Positions 35,913-47,770 of a DNA stretch of 64,000 bases are shown piece after piece. The DNA comes from Micractinium sp. NFX-FRZ. Its lineage: Eukaryota; Chlorophyta; Trebouxiophyceae; Chlorellales; Chlorellaceae. Below the pieces are notes generated by a model. The model was not told where the DNA came from and did no database searches. It saw only the letters and a list, made by a program, of their open reading frames with translations. The stretch lies in the NCBI GenBank assembly GCA_029339195.1, contig JAPTJF010000003.1, forward strand, positions 1 through 64,000, written 5' to 3'. The translations under genes and the position numbers were made by a program. Positions within the stretch are counted from its first letter, which is position 1. The number at the start of each line of letters is the position of its first letter.

Positions 35913-38900
35913 TCATACGACCACCTCTGTGCCTGCAGCTGACGTGGCATTGGCGGCGTCCCGCCGCGGCGCAAAGGAGCACGGGTGCTGCGGCAGCTTG
36001 GTGAAGTCCCGGTTCCCGTTCTTCTCGCTGATTTGGTCGCACCAGTCTGGCGCCCAGAGCTTGGGAGGCTCATAAGGCTTCCACCCGGCTGCAGCAGGGA
36101 CAGAAGGGAAGGTGGGTAAGCAGGCCATGGTGAGTGTGTGCGGCGGCAGGCGGGCGGGTGAGGCAGGCGTGAGGGCGGGTGCAAGGTGGCCAGGGCAGGC
36201 CAGCCCTCTTGAGCAGCCAGCGTGCCCTGCCACGAGCAGCGGCGGCAGGTGCAGGCAGCAGAGGTGCGTGCTCCCTTGGCCCAGCATTGCACCAATCGCC
36301 CAACCCCCACCCAAGCCACCCCACCCACCGGCCGCTCCTCTTCAATCCGAGCCCCCAAAACCCCTGTAGCCAACCGGGCCCACCCCGAGGGATGCTGACA
36401 ACACGCGCTGACGGTGCCATGGCGGGATGCATGGATGCGCAGATCCTTCAATCACACCCACCCCTAGCCAGCACCCACCCCACCACCCCATGCAGTCGAG
36501 GATGGGACCACACTCACCCGCAAAGGGAGGGATGGTGGCCAGGGGGAAGGGTCGGAACTGTTCGTCGGCATCCCCCCACGTGGTGCAGCACCAGTTGGTG
36601 TCCCGCTGGTACAGGCCCCACCACTCGTCAAACTCGGCGGCCACCAGCTGCTCGTCCCACCCACCCAGGAAGCCCGGCACAGAGCCCCTGCAAGGCGGGA
36701 GGAGGGGGCGCAAGGGGCGTCGAAAGGGCTAGCAGATGGAGCCAAGGCTGGGTGGGCGGGCGGCGGCAGCAGCGGGCGGGTAGGCAGCGGCTGGCGGAGC
36801 GAACACGCAGGGCGGCGGGCAGGCAGGGTGGCGGCAGCGCCTCCTCATACTTGGCATGCCATGCCACCTGCCCGAGCACGCCTGCCCCTCAACTCCCCTT
36901 AATTGGGGAGAGCGTGGCTAAACACTCCCCACGGCCCGGTACGTACCTCTCCTCTTAGCATCCCCCTACCCTCACCACCCTCCACCGCCCCCAACAAAGT
37001 GCGACTGACCCTGCCCCGCACCTCAGCTCCAGCACCGCCACCGCCTCCACCGGCTCCACCGCCCGCACCAGCTCCCCCTGCCTGATGCCCGGCCAGATGG
37101 TCACGCCGTGCCCCACCAGGTGGGAGGGAGGGGGGAAGGGCGGGTCTGGGCGTGCCTCGGCAATCTGCACCTGGGCGCGGCTGAAGCGGATTGACGCGGG
37201 GACCTGCGGGGAAGGAGTGGAGGCGGCAGGAGGGTGGGGGCGTGGTTTGTGTGGGTGGGTGGGCGGCCCGCGGGGGTGGCCCGCTGGGTATACGGGCCTC
37301 ACCCCACGCCACCCTGCCCCGCAGTACCACCCCACCCCGCCCTGTACTGCCATGCACCCACCTGTGGAAGGTTCAGGAAGCCGGGGACGCGGTACTGCCA
37401 CTGGTCTGTGGCGTCGTCCAGCGTGTGCAGCGGGCCCAGGAAGTCGACGGGGCACCGGAAGGGGGCGGTGTAGTCGGCGTTGCTGCACGAAACAGGTGTG
37501 TGGCACATGGGGGGAGGTGGGGGATTTGATGAGGCAGGGGGCAGCGCTGTGCATGAGCCCGGCCTCTGCCCCTTCCTCCCTCCTCGTCCCACCCCTGCAA
37601 GCCCCTCACTCGTTCAGGCACGTCGCCAGGATCAGGGGGGCCTCGTCGTAGTCGCACCAGCACCAGAGCTGGGGCAGGACCACAGCGCGCCGCAGCATGC
37701 GCCCTGCAGCCAGCGCGTCCCTGCGCAGGGTGGGGGACAGAGGGGCGGGCGGGCGAGCGGGGTGTGAGAGGGTGGCTTCCCGGCTGTGAGCCGTGGGAGC
37801 CGGCGCAGGGCGTGCTGCTTTTGTTGAAGAGATGTGCCTGCCGTTGGGTGCAAGCAACACGGCAGAGTGCAGGCCCCGCAGGATAGGCCGCCCCTTCCCG
37901 CCATGCAGCCCTCCTCCTCCCGCCAGCCATCCCCGCCTGCTGCCCCCACCCCCCCGGCCGCTTACCCCTGGCCACACCCTGTGTCCCTTACCCCCGTGCC
38001 ACACCCTTCCATTCCCGCCCCTCCATGCAGGCCCCCCGCTCATCGCTCGCTCACCTGAAGGCGGCCAGCTGGTAAGCCAGCCCCAGCCAGTTCTTCTCAA
38101 ACAGCGTCATGCCGCCCCCTTCCGCCTCCCTCCTCCTCTCCGCCTCCTCAATGTGCGCCAGCACGCCGTTCTCATACGTGAGGAAGCGGGAGGAGATGCC
38201 GGCCCGGTAGTAGCTGGGGTACACATGCTGCCCCTCCACCGTGATGTTGTTCACCCCGTCGGGGCAGTGCGCGCAAAAGGTGGCGAGTGGGGTGGTGTCG
38301 GGGAGGCCGTAGTAGCCGGGCGGGTCGATGTGCCACAGGCCAAACTCGCGGAGGCGCGAGATGCGGCCGCTCTCCCACCAGCGCTGGAAGGTCATGTGGA
38401 TGACAATCGGCTCGACGCCCGCCCTGCAGAAAGAGGGCAGGTGCACTGGGATTCGTATGAAAGCTGATGCAAAGGCTGGGCAGAAGCAGGAATGGCAGCA
38501 GATGGGGCAGGGGCATCGCCAGAGGCAAGCGGTGCGCTGGTTGGTGAGCACAGCGCAGCAGCAGCAGCAGCAGCACAGCGCCCACTTCATGGCAAATTCT
38601 GGAAGGAGCAGACAGACAACAAGGCACCAGCAGCAGCCTAAGCGGGAGGGTGGGCAGAACCGGCATTTTTAACCCAACGCAGTGCAGCGCAGCACAGCAC
38701 AGCACAGCACAGCACAGCACAGCACAGCACAGCGATCAATAGGGCGGCTTCTGCATGAAAGCATTACCGACGTAGCAGCAGCAGAGGCGGCAGCAGAGCA
38801 AGCTGCAGCGACCCCAGCCCCAGCACGGCACAGCACGGCACAGCACACCGCAGCAGGGCGCTCACTTCCACGGCAACCGCTGTACGAAGGCCACGTGCCC

Positions 38901-41302
38901 TCCTGAGAAGAGCACCACCGGCAGCACCTGCACCCGCAGCTTTCGGTTCCACGCCAGGATGGTGCGCGGGTCGTCTGCAGCAGGGGGGGTGAGGAAAGCA
39001 GGGCAAGGAAGTGTGTGTGATGCAAGCCAAACACAGGTGGTGTGCCCTGGTGCGGTTCCAAGCCAGGGTGATGCGCGGACCGTCATGCAGGGTGGGTGGG
39101 GCCCGAGGCAGCGGCAACATTTCTTGTGTGGGCAGAACAGCACTGGTGGACATGCAGGCTCAACAGTTGCACACAGAGGGTCCTCTCCCAGGTCCCGCTC
39201 TTGGCTGGGTGCAATGCAGGGCAGCGTGTGTGAGCAAGAAAGGAGGCAAGAAGGCGATCATGGCTGCAGACTCAGCCGGAGCTAGCAGCGGTGGTGGGTG
39301 GGATTGCACCACCGCCAGGATGGTGCACTGGTCCCTTGGCAAGGAGGAAAGGAGACGGGGAGGGCGGTGGGGGGAGGCCACGCCCCGGAAGTGCAGGGGA
39401 AGGCGGGCGGGCACGCGCGTTCTGACATCCTCACCATCCAGTCAGCGCCCGCCTCACCTTGCCCCACCCCCGCCAGGACCCCCTTCTCAAACAGCAGATT
39501 GAGCGCCAGCTGGTCGTCCACCCCCCTGTCCTGGTCCCGCTCCTGCTCCTTGTCAGTCAGCATGTCGGCCCAGGCGGCCAGGAAGGCGCGGGAGGCGGGG
39601 GTGTTGCGCGTGGCAAATAGGCCGGTGTTGAAGGCGACGCTGCGGGGTGGGGGAAAGTGGGGGTACAGGCAGGGCGGGGGAAGCGGGGTGGGTGGGGTGG
39701 GTGGGCAGTAACGCCGGCGCCACATGCACACGCCCGCCGCATGCCCGCACACACTGCACACACTGCACACACTGCACACACTGCACACACTGCACCGGCA
39801 CCCAGCGCGCCCTCACCCTGCGTTGCCGGGGATGTGGCCGCACGTCTGCTTTGTGTTGCCCGGCTTCCACCTGTCCTCCATCTGCAGCAAGCAGGGCGGC
39901 TTGTAGGAGAGGTCAGAAGCGGTGCGGTGCAGTGGGGAGGCAGAGCCCTCCTCGGGCACCCAACAACAATCCTGGCCAGTGCCCCACCTGCCCCCGCCTC
40001 ACTGGTGCCCCTCTGCTGGCGCTGCAGCCCGGCCCCCTCCCTGGTAGCGCTCCCGCTCTTGACTCAACGGACAGGCACCGGGGCAGTGGTGTTGGTCATG
40101 GCACAGTGGGAGGAAGCGGCTGCACGGAGCCCCACCCCAGCGCCAAGGCAGCGTGATGTGGAAAGGGCTCGGCCCCTTGGCCCCGCCCGCAACTCTCAAA
40201 CACTGCACCCTACACAAACAAGCCTTCTTGGCGCCCCACCTCCACGCTCAGGCAGTCTGAGGAGATGAAGAACTCCGCCCCCGGGCGCTGCTCAAAGTAG
40301 GTCCACGGCTCGCGCAGCCACACGGTGTCCGAGTCTGCCACAACCACAAAGGGCAGCTTGGGATGCTGCTCCAGCAGCCTCAGGACCAGGCGCACCTGCA
40401 GGGGCGGCCGGGAGGGGCAGCGTGACAGTAAGGGGGGCAGTTGGCCACTGGAGCAACCAGTTTGGCTGTACGGACGATGGGGTTTCCTTGATCAGGCACT
40501 TGAACAGCTGTCCCGTTGTACAATTCCTTCAGCCTGACCACCCACACGCATTGAGGAAGGGCACTTGCATTGCCTGCCCTCCCCCCGCCCCACCCAGGAG
40601 GGGAAGCCCTCACCTTGTGCGCCCCCATGGCCCGGAAGGCGGCAAAGTCGCCCCGGAAGTACTTTGCCGACGCAAACTTGGCGCTCACGCAGCGCAGGCC
40701 CTCGCGCTTGCACATGGCCAGCATGGGGTCGTCAAAGGCTGCGTACAAGGAAGACACAGGAGGGGAGGATTGAGACAGTCACAGGCAGCAAACGAGGGAA
40801 GGCATCAGGGCGTAACAGGCTGCAGAAACAGAGCAAAGAGGGGAAGAGGAAGGCGGGGGTCAGGTGTGGGGGTGGGTGCAGGCAGGCACGTGCGTGTGCC
40901 CAGCATGGGGCCGCCACGGGCAGCAGGGAGGGGGGCGGGAGGGTGACAGGATGGCAGATGGATCCAGACAAGTGGCACTGCTGCAGCTGACGCCTGCACA
41001 GGGTCCTGATGCATCTCACCAGGCAGGCAGGCAGGCCTTGCACGCCACGCTCAGCCCCATCCCACCCCGCCCCGCTCACCCGCCACCAGGTAGGGCGCCC
41101 CAATGGCCTGCACGCTCTTGGCCCAGTTGTGCACAAAGGGGAAGTACGCTGCATTGCCAAAACTGATGAACAGGTGGGGCAGGGAGTCCAGGTCTAGATC
41201 CAAACCTTCCAGCTGTGGCGGGTTTGAATCTAAGCTGCCGCCGCCCCCTGCAGAACCCGCTGCCCCCGCGCCGCTGCCTGCTTTGCCGCTGCCGCTGTCT
41301 GA

Positions 41303-41335
<33 letters not shown>

Positions 41336-41644
41336 TGCCGCGCCGGGCGGCACCGGCGGCGGCAGCGTGCCTGGCAGCAAGGCGGCGCCCGTGCCTGTCG
41401 TTGCCTGCCTGCAGGGACACAGCGCAGCGAGCGGGGCGGGTGGTTGGACCCTCCTGGTGGCCCAGCATGACTCCATCATGCATCCAAGCATAGCAGTTAG
41501 CTACTCTTACCTGTGCTGCAGGGCCAGCACCACCAGGGTGCAGGCCAGCATGCCGGCGGCAAAGCCTGCCGCCGCTGCGCTGCCGCTGCTGCCGCCGCTG
41601 CCGGCGCGCCCAAACCGGCGGGCCTGCGAGGCGCGCAGCGCCAT
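35913..41644 (-). CDS. XEG113-like arabinosyltransferase (GT77), Golgi
   Basis: The start MALRASQARRFGRAGSGG (41644) is followed by a hydrophobic segment (GFAAGMLACTLVVLAL) and a Ser/Gly-rich stem, so this is a type II Golgi protein. The catalytic domain reads LPHLFISFGNAAYFPFVHNW, SAKFASAKYFRGDFAAFRAM, then FVVVADSDTVWLREPWTYF with the DSD metal/nucleotide-sugar motif. It continues with VAFNTGLFATRNTPASRAFL, DDQLALNLLFEKGVLAGV, RTILAWNRKLRVQVLPVVLF and GVEPIVIHMTFQRWWESGRI. The C-terminal half has LVRLP-type text replaced by VLPQLWCWCDYDEAPLI and RCPVDFLGPLHTLDD, and ends with GLYQRDTNWCC and YEPPKLWAPDWCDQI. This is the Arabidopsis XEG113 layout. XEG113 adds the second or third arabinose to hydroxyproline of extensins, so the likely substrate is a Hyp-rich wall protein; linkage in this alga is inferred. 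Microsatellites and exon-edge echoes lie in its introns. Confidence 0.88.
38691..38733. repeat. (AGCAC)n pentanucleotide microsatellite in an XEG113-like intron
   Basis: Eight to nine perfect AGCAC units are present. Related CAGCACGGCA words recur at 38820-38850 and again in CTNNBL1 introns at 60820-60910, so this word is a general intron motif in the window. Confidence 0.9.
39749..39795. repeat. Five copies of a 9-bp repeat (ACACTGCAC) in an XEG113-like intron
   Basis: The copies are perfect and head to tail, directly before the exon encoding VAFNTGLF. The word is G/C-balanced and non-coding. Confidence 0.9.
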
Positions 41645-42282
41645 CGCTCCTGATAAAAGGCTTCGAGCGCTATGCTCGATGCAGCCGCCCTGTTCCCCTC
41701 ACGGTAAAGCCGAGCCGGAAGCACTCCGCACGGTCACTTGGTCATGGTGCCAAGCTCAAGGGGCGTCAGTCAAGAGCGACGGATTGACGATTGCCGGGTG
41801 CATGAGAATACGCCGGGAGCGAAGCGGACAGGGGGAACTCTGGGACGCAGCACTACAGGCGGGGCGTAGTGCCGCCGCCGGCGGCCCAGCAAGCGGCAGG
41901 GCCTGCTTGTCCAGGCAGCCGGGTGTGGCAATGTCTGGCACCTGCCTTGTAAAATGACATCCCCTGCAACATGTGACATGATGCCATCCCAAGATGCTGG
42001 GCAACGCGTGCACAATTTGGTGCGCCCCCGCGGGTGCACACGGACCATGAGCTATTTTATGTCAACTTCAAACCCCACCAGGAACGTCTTCTCACACAGG
42101 TTTGGTAGGTCGGTCTCAGATGAAAGGGGTGCTTGCAAGATACATATCAAATTCAGGACTGCTGACCATCACAGGGGTGAGGCGCGCGAGCAGGGGGTCC
42201 GGTGCGCCGCCTGCACTGCCACCAAGCGTGCTTCGCACACGGCGCACCGAGCCAACCAAGCGCAGTGTTCTACAAGCCGGGC
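41645..42282. other. Spacer upstream of the XEG113-like gene
   Basis: These 640 bp hold the promoter of the XEG113-like gene and the 3' UTR of the J-protein gene (both minus). It is less GC-rich than the genes. A small A/T word (CTATTTTATGTC) lies at 42052-42063. No coding exon is recognised. Confidence 0.5.
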
Positions 42283-44646
42283 TCACTTCTTGCCCATCTT
42301 CCGCTTCAGCGCCGCCAGCTCATCCTCCACGATCTCAGCAGTCGACTTGCGCTCCAAGGGAGGCCTGCCCGCTCCCCCCGCCGCCGCCCCGCCGCCGCTG
42401 CTGCCGCCGGCCGCCCCGCCGCTGCCGCCGCCAGAAAAGGCCGAGGACATGGTCCGGCCCCCTGGGGCGCTGCCAGCACTGCCGCCGCTGGTGCGTGCGC
42501 TGCTGCTGCTGCCGCCGCTGCTGCTGCTGCTTTTGGGGCCAGAGTCGGCGTCGCCGTTGCCGCTGAGGTCACCATACTTCTTCTTGAAGTTTGAGTACGA
42601 GGTGGCCTCTTCGTCAGACACCCCCAGGTTCTGTGGGGGGCGGAAAGGAGGGGCAGGCGCAAGGAGGGGGAGACATGGGTGGGGTGCCAGGCGGATGCTT
42701 GGATCTCGCATCTTACCCAGGAGCTCCACGAATCCTGCCCAACACTCTCGGTGCCTGCTGTTGTCATCAACACTTTCCCTCCCATCCCCCCACGCATTCT
42801 GCAGCACTCCCCCTTGGCTCACATGCCACCTCGCCTACTACTGGACCTCCACAGTCTCCCCCGCCCCACACACCACACACCATATGCACACGCTTGCACA
42901 CACACACTTGCCGCAAGCGTGCACTACAGCAGAGAAGCAGGCCAGGGCGGCCCCCCCCGCCCCCCACCGGCTCCAGCAACTCCACATCCTCTCCCCCCTC
43001 CTCCCACACGCTTGCACAGAAGCCAGGCCAGGGCGCCCGCCCACCTGCTCCAGGAACTCCACAAACTCCTCCCCAATGTCGTACAGCTCCTCCCACAGAG
43101 ACTTGGGCAGGCCCCCGGATGCGGCAGAGGATGAAGAGGCAGAGGCGGAGGCTGAGGAGGAGGAGGCGGCACGCTTGCGCTGCCGCTCGCGTGCATAGTC
43201 GGACAGCTCCTTGTCCAGGTCGCGCAGCAGGTCGCCTGGACAACAGGAGGGGGGAGACACAGGCAGGAGTGAGGTGTGCTATGAGTGTGCAGCAGGCGGG
43301 CAGCTTGTTCATGAGCCACAGACGGCATGGGAACGGAGGCCCTGCAGAGTATGCACACTATCGCCTGGGGAGGAAAGGGGAAAGCAGGGCGAAGACAGAG
43401 CAAGGGGGACAGCTGCACATGCGTGGTGGGGCAACAGGTGCAGGGGGCAGCAAGGCGGAGCGAGTGGCGGCAGGAGGCAAGGGACACAGGCAGCGCAGCA
43501 CGCAAGGCACGGTACAGGCTGTGCAGCAGCCGGCAACATGGGCGGGAAAGCACGGCCAGGCAAGGCGGTGCAGGCAGTACCGGCAGGTGGCCCAGCAACC
43601 CAAGTTCCCAACCCAGGCGGGCACCCACCGAATGAGTAGTCCGGCTCCGGAGGCTGCCACTGCCGCTGCTGCTGCTGCCCACCGTAGGAGGACTGCCCGC
43701 TGCCGCTGCTGCTATTGCGGGCGCCCCAGCTGCCGGCGCCACCGCCTGCTGCGCCGCCGCGCCCGGCGCCGCCGTACCCGCTGCTGCTGCTGCTGCTGCT
43801 GCTGCCGCCCCTGCTGCCGGTGCCCCGGCCTTCCCGCTCATCCAGCAGCTGCTGGTAGGCCTGCTTGGCTTCCATGAACCGCTCGCGGGCGTCCGGCTGT
43901 GGGGCAGGCGGGGAGGGGCAAAGGTGAACCAAGGGTCTCAGCAGGGCCCATGGTCTGCTTGCTCTGGGAGGCCATGGCAGGGCCACCCCTACCCCGAGGA
44001 GCTGCCGCCCTCCCCCCATTTGCTCGCTCCACCAACCCCCGCTACTCGTCATGCCAGTACCAGCAGCAGACTGTCGATGCCCAGCAGTGCTCCCACCCAC
44101 CTGCCTGGCCACACTCACAGCCAGCATGCAGCAGCTGCAGCCCTCATCACACTCGCAGAGGGCAGGCAGTGCCACGCTGCTACAAACAAACACCCAGGGG
44201 GTGTACAGCTGTGGCCCCCACACTCGCTCACCGCCTTGTTGACATCAGGGTGCAGCTTCAGCGCCCGCTTGCGGAAGGCCTTCTTGATGTCTGCCGCGCT
44301 GGCGCTGCGGGGCACGCCCAGCAGCTCATACGGATCACGGTTGCTGGCTGCCGCCACCACGTGCCGCGCCGCTCCCTCCCGGTGGCAGCGGCAGCAGCGG
44401 TGGCGGCGCAGTAGCTGCGCCGTTGCGCCCCGCGGCTGCTGCACCTGCGATGGCCTGCAGGCAGATGGTAATCAGAGACGGCTGTAATGTAAGGAAGGAG
44501 TGGCGAATGTAAGGAAGGAGTGGCGGAGGTCCTGCCTGCGCGGGAGCTTGGCAATTCTTCTTGGCGGTGCGGTGCGCTCACCTGCTGGCACGAGCCTGCG
44601 GCGATCGCAGCCAGGCACAGGCTGCTTGAAGGCCGGCCGCCGGCAT
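42283..44646 (-). CDS. J-domain (DnaJ-like) protein, plastid type
   Basis: Exon 1 starts at 44646 with [20 protein letters not shown], an Ala/Arg-rich transit-peptide-like leader. It joins in phase to an exon containing the J domain: [36 protein letters not shown] (the HPD motif is intact), then [21 protein letters not shown] long Ser/Gly/Gln linker follows. The C-terminal part has [20 protein letters not shown] and [20 protein letters not shown], and ends [20 protein letters not shown]. There is no Zn-finger or DnaJ C-terminal substrate domain, so it is a type III J-protein that would recruit an Hsp70. The [17 protein letters not shown] segment recalls a plant plastid J-protein subgroup. Plastid location is inferred; the client is unknown. 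Confidence 0.85.
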
Positions 44647-45131
44647 GACGGAGGAGGCAGGCCCTCCACGCTAGCTGTCAAAAAGGAGCGCAGAGCCGCT
44701 CGCCCTGCCTGCTATTCAATCTGACAGGGCAAGAGAGGGTCAGAGTGGATGACGGATGTTCCGAATTGCCTTCCTCGCGGCAGGCAAGCCACTGTGGCGG
44801 GCCATCAGGCGGCGGCATGCGGGAGACAACCCCTCCAGCTGCACCGCATGGAATTCTTGACAATCTGAATGTTTCGCGTGGGCCCTCCTAGAGCCTTACT
44901 CTGCTTGTACAATGTGACAACTACAGATCAACACAACCGATGCAAGGAATGCGACTGAGGCGGCAGACGGGGCCGCATGTCCGCCCTTGAAACTCTGGTG
45001 CCGGGCGCTTGCTGTGTTCCGCTACTGCTGCCTGAAGCCCAATTTAACCAGTCAGCCGAGTGCAGATTCGCAGCATGCTGACGGTTGATGATAGTGGCAT
45101 AGGCTGTTTTGTGAGCCCTGACCCGCCCCAG
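44647..45131. other. Spacer between the J-protein and SMYD4-like genes
   Basis: These 485 bp hold the J-protein promoter and the SMYD4-like 3' UTR (both minus). A short direct repeat, AATGTAAGGAAGGAGTGGCG, lies just inside the first J-protein intron (about 44487-44525). No clear poly(A) signal or TATA box is seen. Confidence 0.45.
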
Positions 45132-47723
45132 TCAGGCCGAGGCCCCCGCCGCCCCCCCGCCAAAGTGGCGCTCCAGCACGGCCTCCGCCTGCTCCTCCGC
45201 CTCCCGCGCCTCCGCCAGCAGCTGCTCCACCGCCGCTGCCGCACTGCCCGGAGCAGCGTCAGCCGCCGCCAGGCGCAGCGTGCGCGCCAGCTGGCGCTGC
45301 TGGAAGGCCACCGCTGTGCTGCCTGGCGGGTAGGCGTGGCGCAGGGCGGCCAGGCTGTGCCGCAAGTGCTGTGCTGCAGCCTGTGCGTTGCCGACCAGCA
45401 GCCAGGCGTGCGCAAGGGCGTCGTGGGTAGCACCCAACAGCAGGTTGTGTGGGTGCATGTGCGCCTGGCGCTGGCGCAGGCACTGCCGTAGCGTGCGGAT
45501 GGCCTGCTGCGCTGCCACCCCAGCTGCCTGCTGCTGCTGCTGCTGGCGTGGCTGGTCGGGCTGCGCCTGCGCCGCATCCTGCCGCCGCTCCTGCTGCTCC
45601 AGCAGCGCTGCTGACGTGGCATGCGCCTCAGCAGCTGCCTGCAAATCGGGCAGCACCCGCTGCCAGCGCTCCGCTGCGAGCGGCGTGCCACAGGCGCAGC
45701 AGGCGCCGCTGCCAGGCGGGAGGGGGTACCGGTGCAGCAGGCCCGGCGGCACCTCAACTGCCGGCAGCACCGCGCCGTCACAGGGCATGCCGCCGCCGCC
45801 TCCGCCACTGCTCCTGCTGGCCGGACAGCGCAGCCCTGCTGGCGCCATGTCAGCGAGCGTCTGCCGTGCCTCCTGGGCGGCCCCGGCGCAGGCCCGGCAG
45901 TGGCAGGTGAAGAAGTACTGGTGGCGCAGCATGAGCTGGCGCTGGGATGCCGTCATCTCCCCGGCTTGCGGGCCTGTGAAGGGGGGACAGAATGGCCAGA
46001 GGAAGAACACATCACAAAGACGAACATGGTGTGCTGAGAACGGACACACAGCGCCATGCAACTCCTGGGCGGGCTGCCTGTACACAGCATGCGCTGCTCA
46101 CTGCCGTTGCTTACCGTAGCAGGTGAGCAGTGGCTCGCCCGCGGCCAGGGGCTCTACGGCACGCACGCACAGAGTGCCGCCCTGTGTGTGCCAGGGAGAG
46201 AGGCGAGCAAGGGAGACGGGCGGGCAGGGGAGGGGTGGTAGGAGAGGTGAGCGCGGGTGCTCAGTTGAACGGCGGATGGGAGGCAGTGCTGAGCACAGGG
46301 GCAGCGGGAGGGCAGCTTGCAGGCCAAGGGACCAGGGTGGCCACGGGGCCGAGGAGGGAGGGGGCAGCGCAAAGCAGGGCAATAACAAGCAGTGCAGTGC
46401 AGGGCAGGGCAATGCAGGGCAATGCAATCCAGCTCAGAGCAGGGGCGTGCCACTGCAGCGGTCCACCTCGAAGCGAGTGGCGACGTTGGGCAGGCAGGCA
46501 TGGTTCATGAGAGAGCCAACCTGTTGAAAGATAAACAGGGGCAGCAGCATGGGAAAGTCTCAACTGAAGGATGGGCGCAAAATACGGCGTCCCCTGACGT
46601 GGGTACAGTCGCACACGCAGGTGTGCACAGGCAGGCAGGCAAGCAGGCAAGCGGGCGGGCGCTCGCTGGCTGTGTCCTTTAGGCTCGCCCAACTTGCCGC
46701 CTCTAAACCGCACCACCACCCAGCGCTCACCTGCCCGTGCCCCATCCTTCCAAACCAGCACCCCAACCCGCACCAGCCACCCCATGCAACTACGCCCCAC
46801 TCCTTTCAACCCACCACCCACCCACCCACCGGGTACAGCGCCAGCCCCAGCCGGTCCCCGCTGCCCCCACGCTCAGCTGGCACCACCGCCAGCCCATTGA
46901 TCTGCGGCATGGTGAGCAGGGCAGCAGGGAGGGTGGAGTGCTGTGAAGACTGTGAATGCTACTCTAGACTATACCAGACTAGCTACAGGGAGGACTGGTG
47001 TTGGGTAGGCAGTGTGGGGTGTGGGCGTGCAGGGCTGCACACAAGGCACGTGAAGGCAGGCGGACAGCCGGGCAAGGGCAGGCAGGGCAGGGCGCGGGGG
47101 ACGAGCCAGGCAACGTGTGCCTCCCTGCTTCAAGTTGCTAACAAGAGCTACACAATCATGCACGGGAAGCCCCCCACCTGCAGGCGGCAGAGCGCCTCCA
47201 AGACGTCGCCAGCTGTGACGCTGCTGCTGCCACCACCTGGCAGGCCCTCCTGCTGCCCCACCTCCGCCCTGCCACCACGCACTCCCGCTTCAGCTGCCGC
47301 CGCCGCCTGCTGCTGCTGCTGGGGCCCCTCCCCGGCCTCGGCCTCGGCCACCGCCTGGCGCCAGGTGGCGTGCGTGACTGCCGCCAGCGCCGCCAGCTCA
47401 GCAGCCTCCTCCGGCTGCAGCTCTGGAAAGTGGGTGCCCAGCGTGGCCACCTGTTGTGCCGCCGCTGTGCCAGCCTCCGCCCCACGCAGCCGCCGTGCCA
47501 GGCGCAGCGCTGCAACCGCCTCTGTGGGCAGCAGCACGGCCCAGGGGCGCCCGCACTCGGGCCCGCCTGGCAGGTGGAAGGGGTCGGAGGCGCGGCAGGC
47601 GGCGCTGCAGTATTGGGCCATGGGGCAGCGCCGGCAGTAGTAGGGGGCTGGCACCTCAGCCAGGGGGGCCAGGCAGGTGGCGCACACCTGCGGCACGAAG
47701 GGGTGGAGGAGGGGATGCCGGGA

Positions 47724-47770
<47 letters not shown>

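Noticed and set aside
42591..43877. Long plus-strand open frame opposite the J-protein gene
   Set aside because: Antisense shadow of the Ser/Gly-rich linker and introns; no recognisable domain, and the minus-strand J-domain model is clear.
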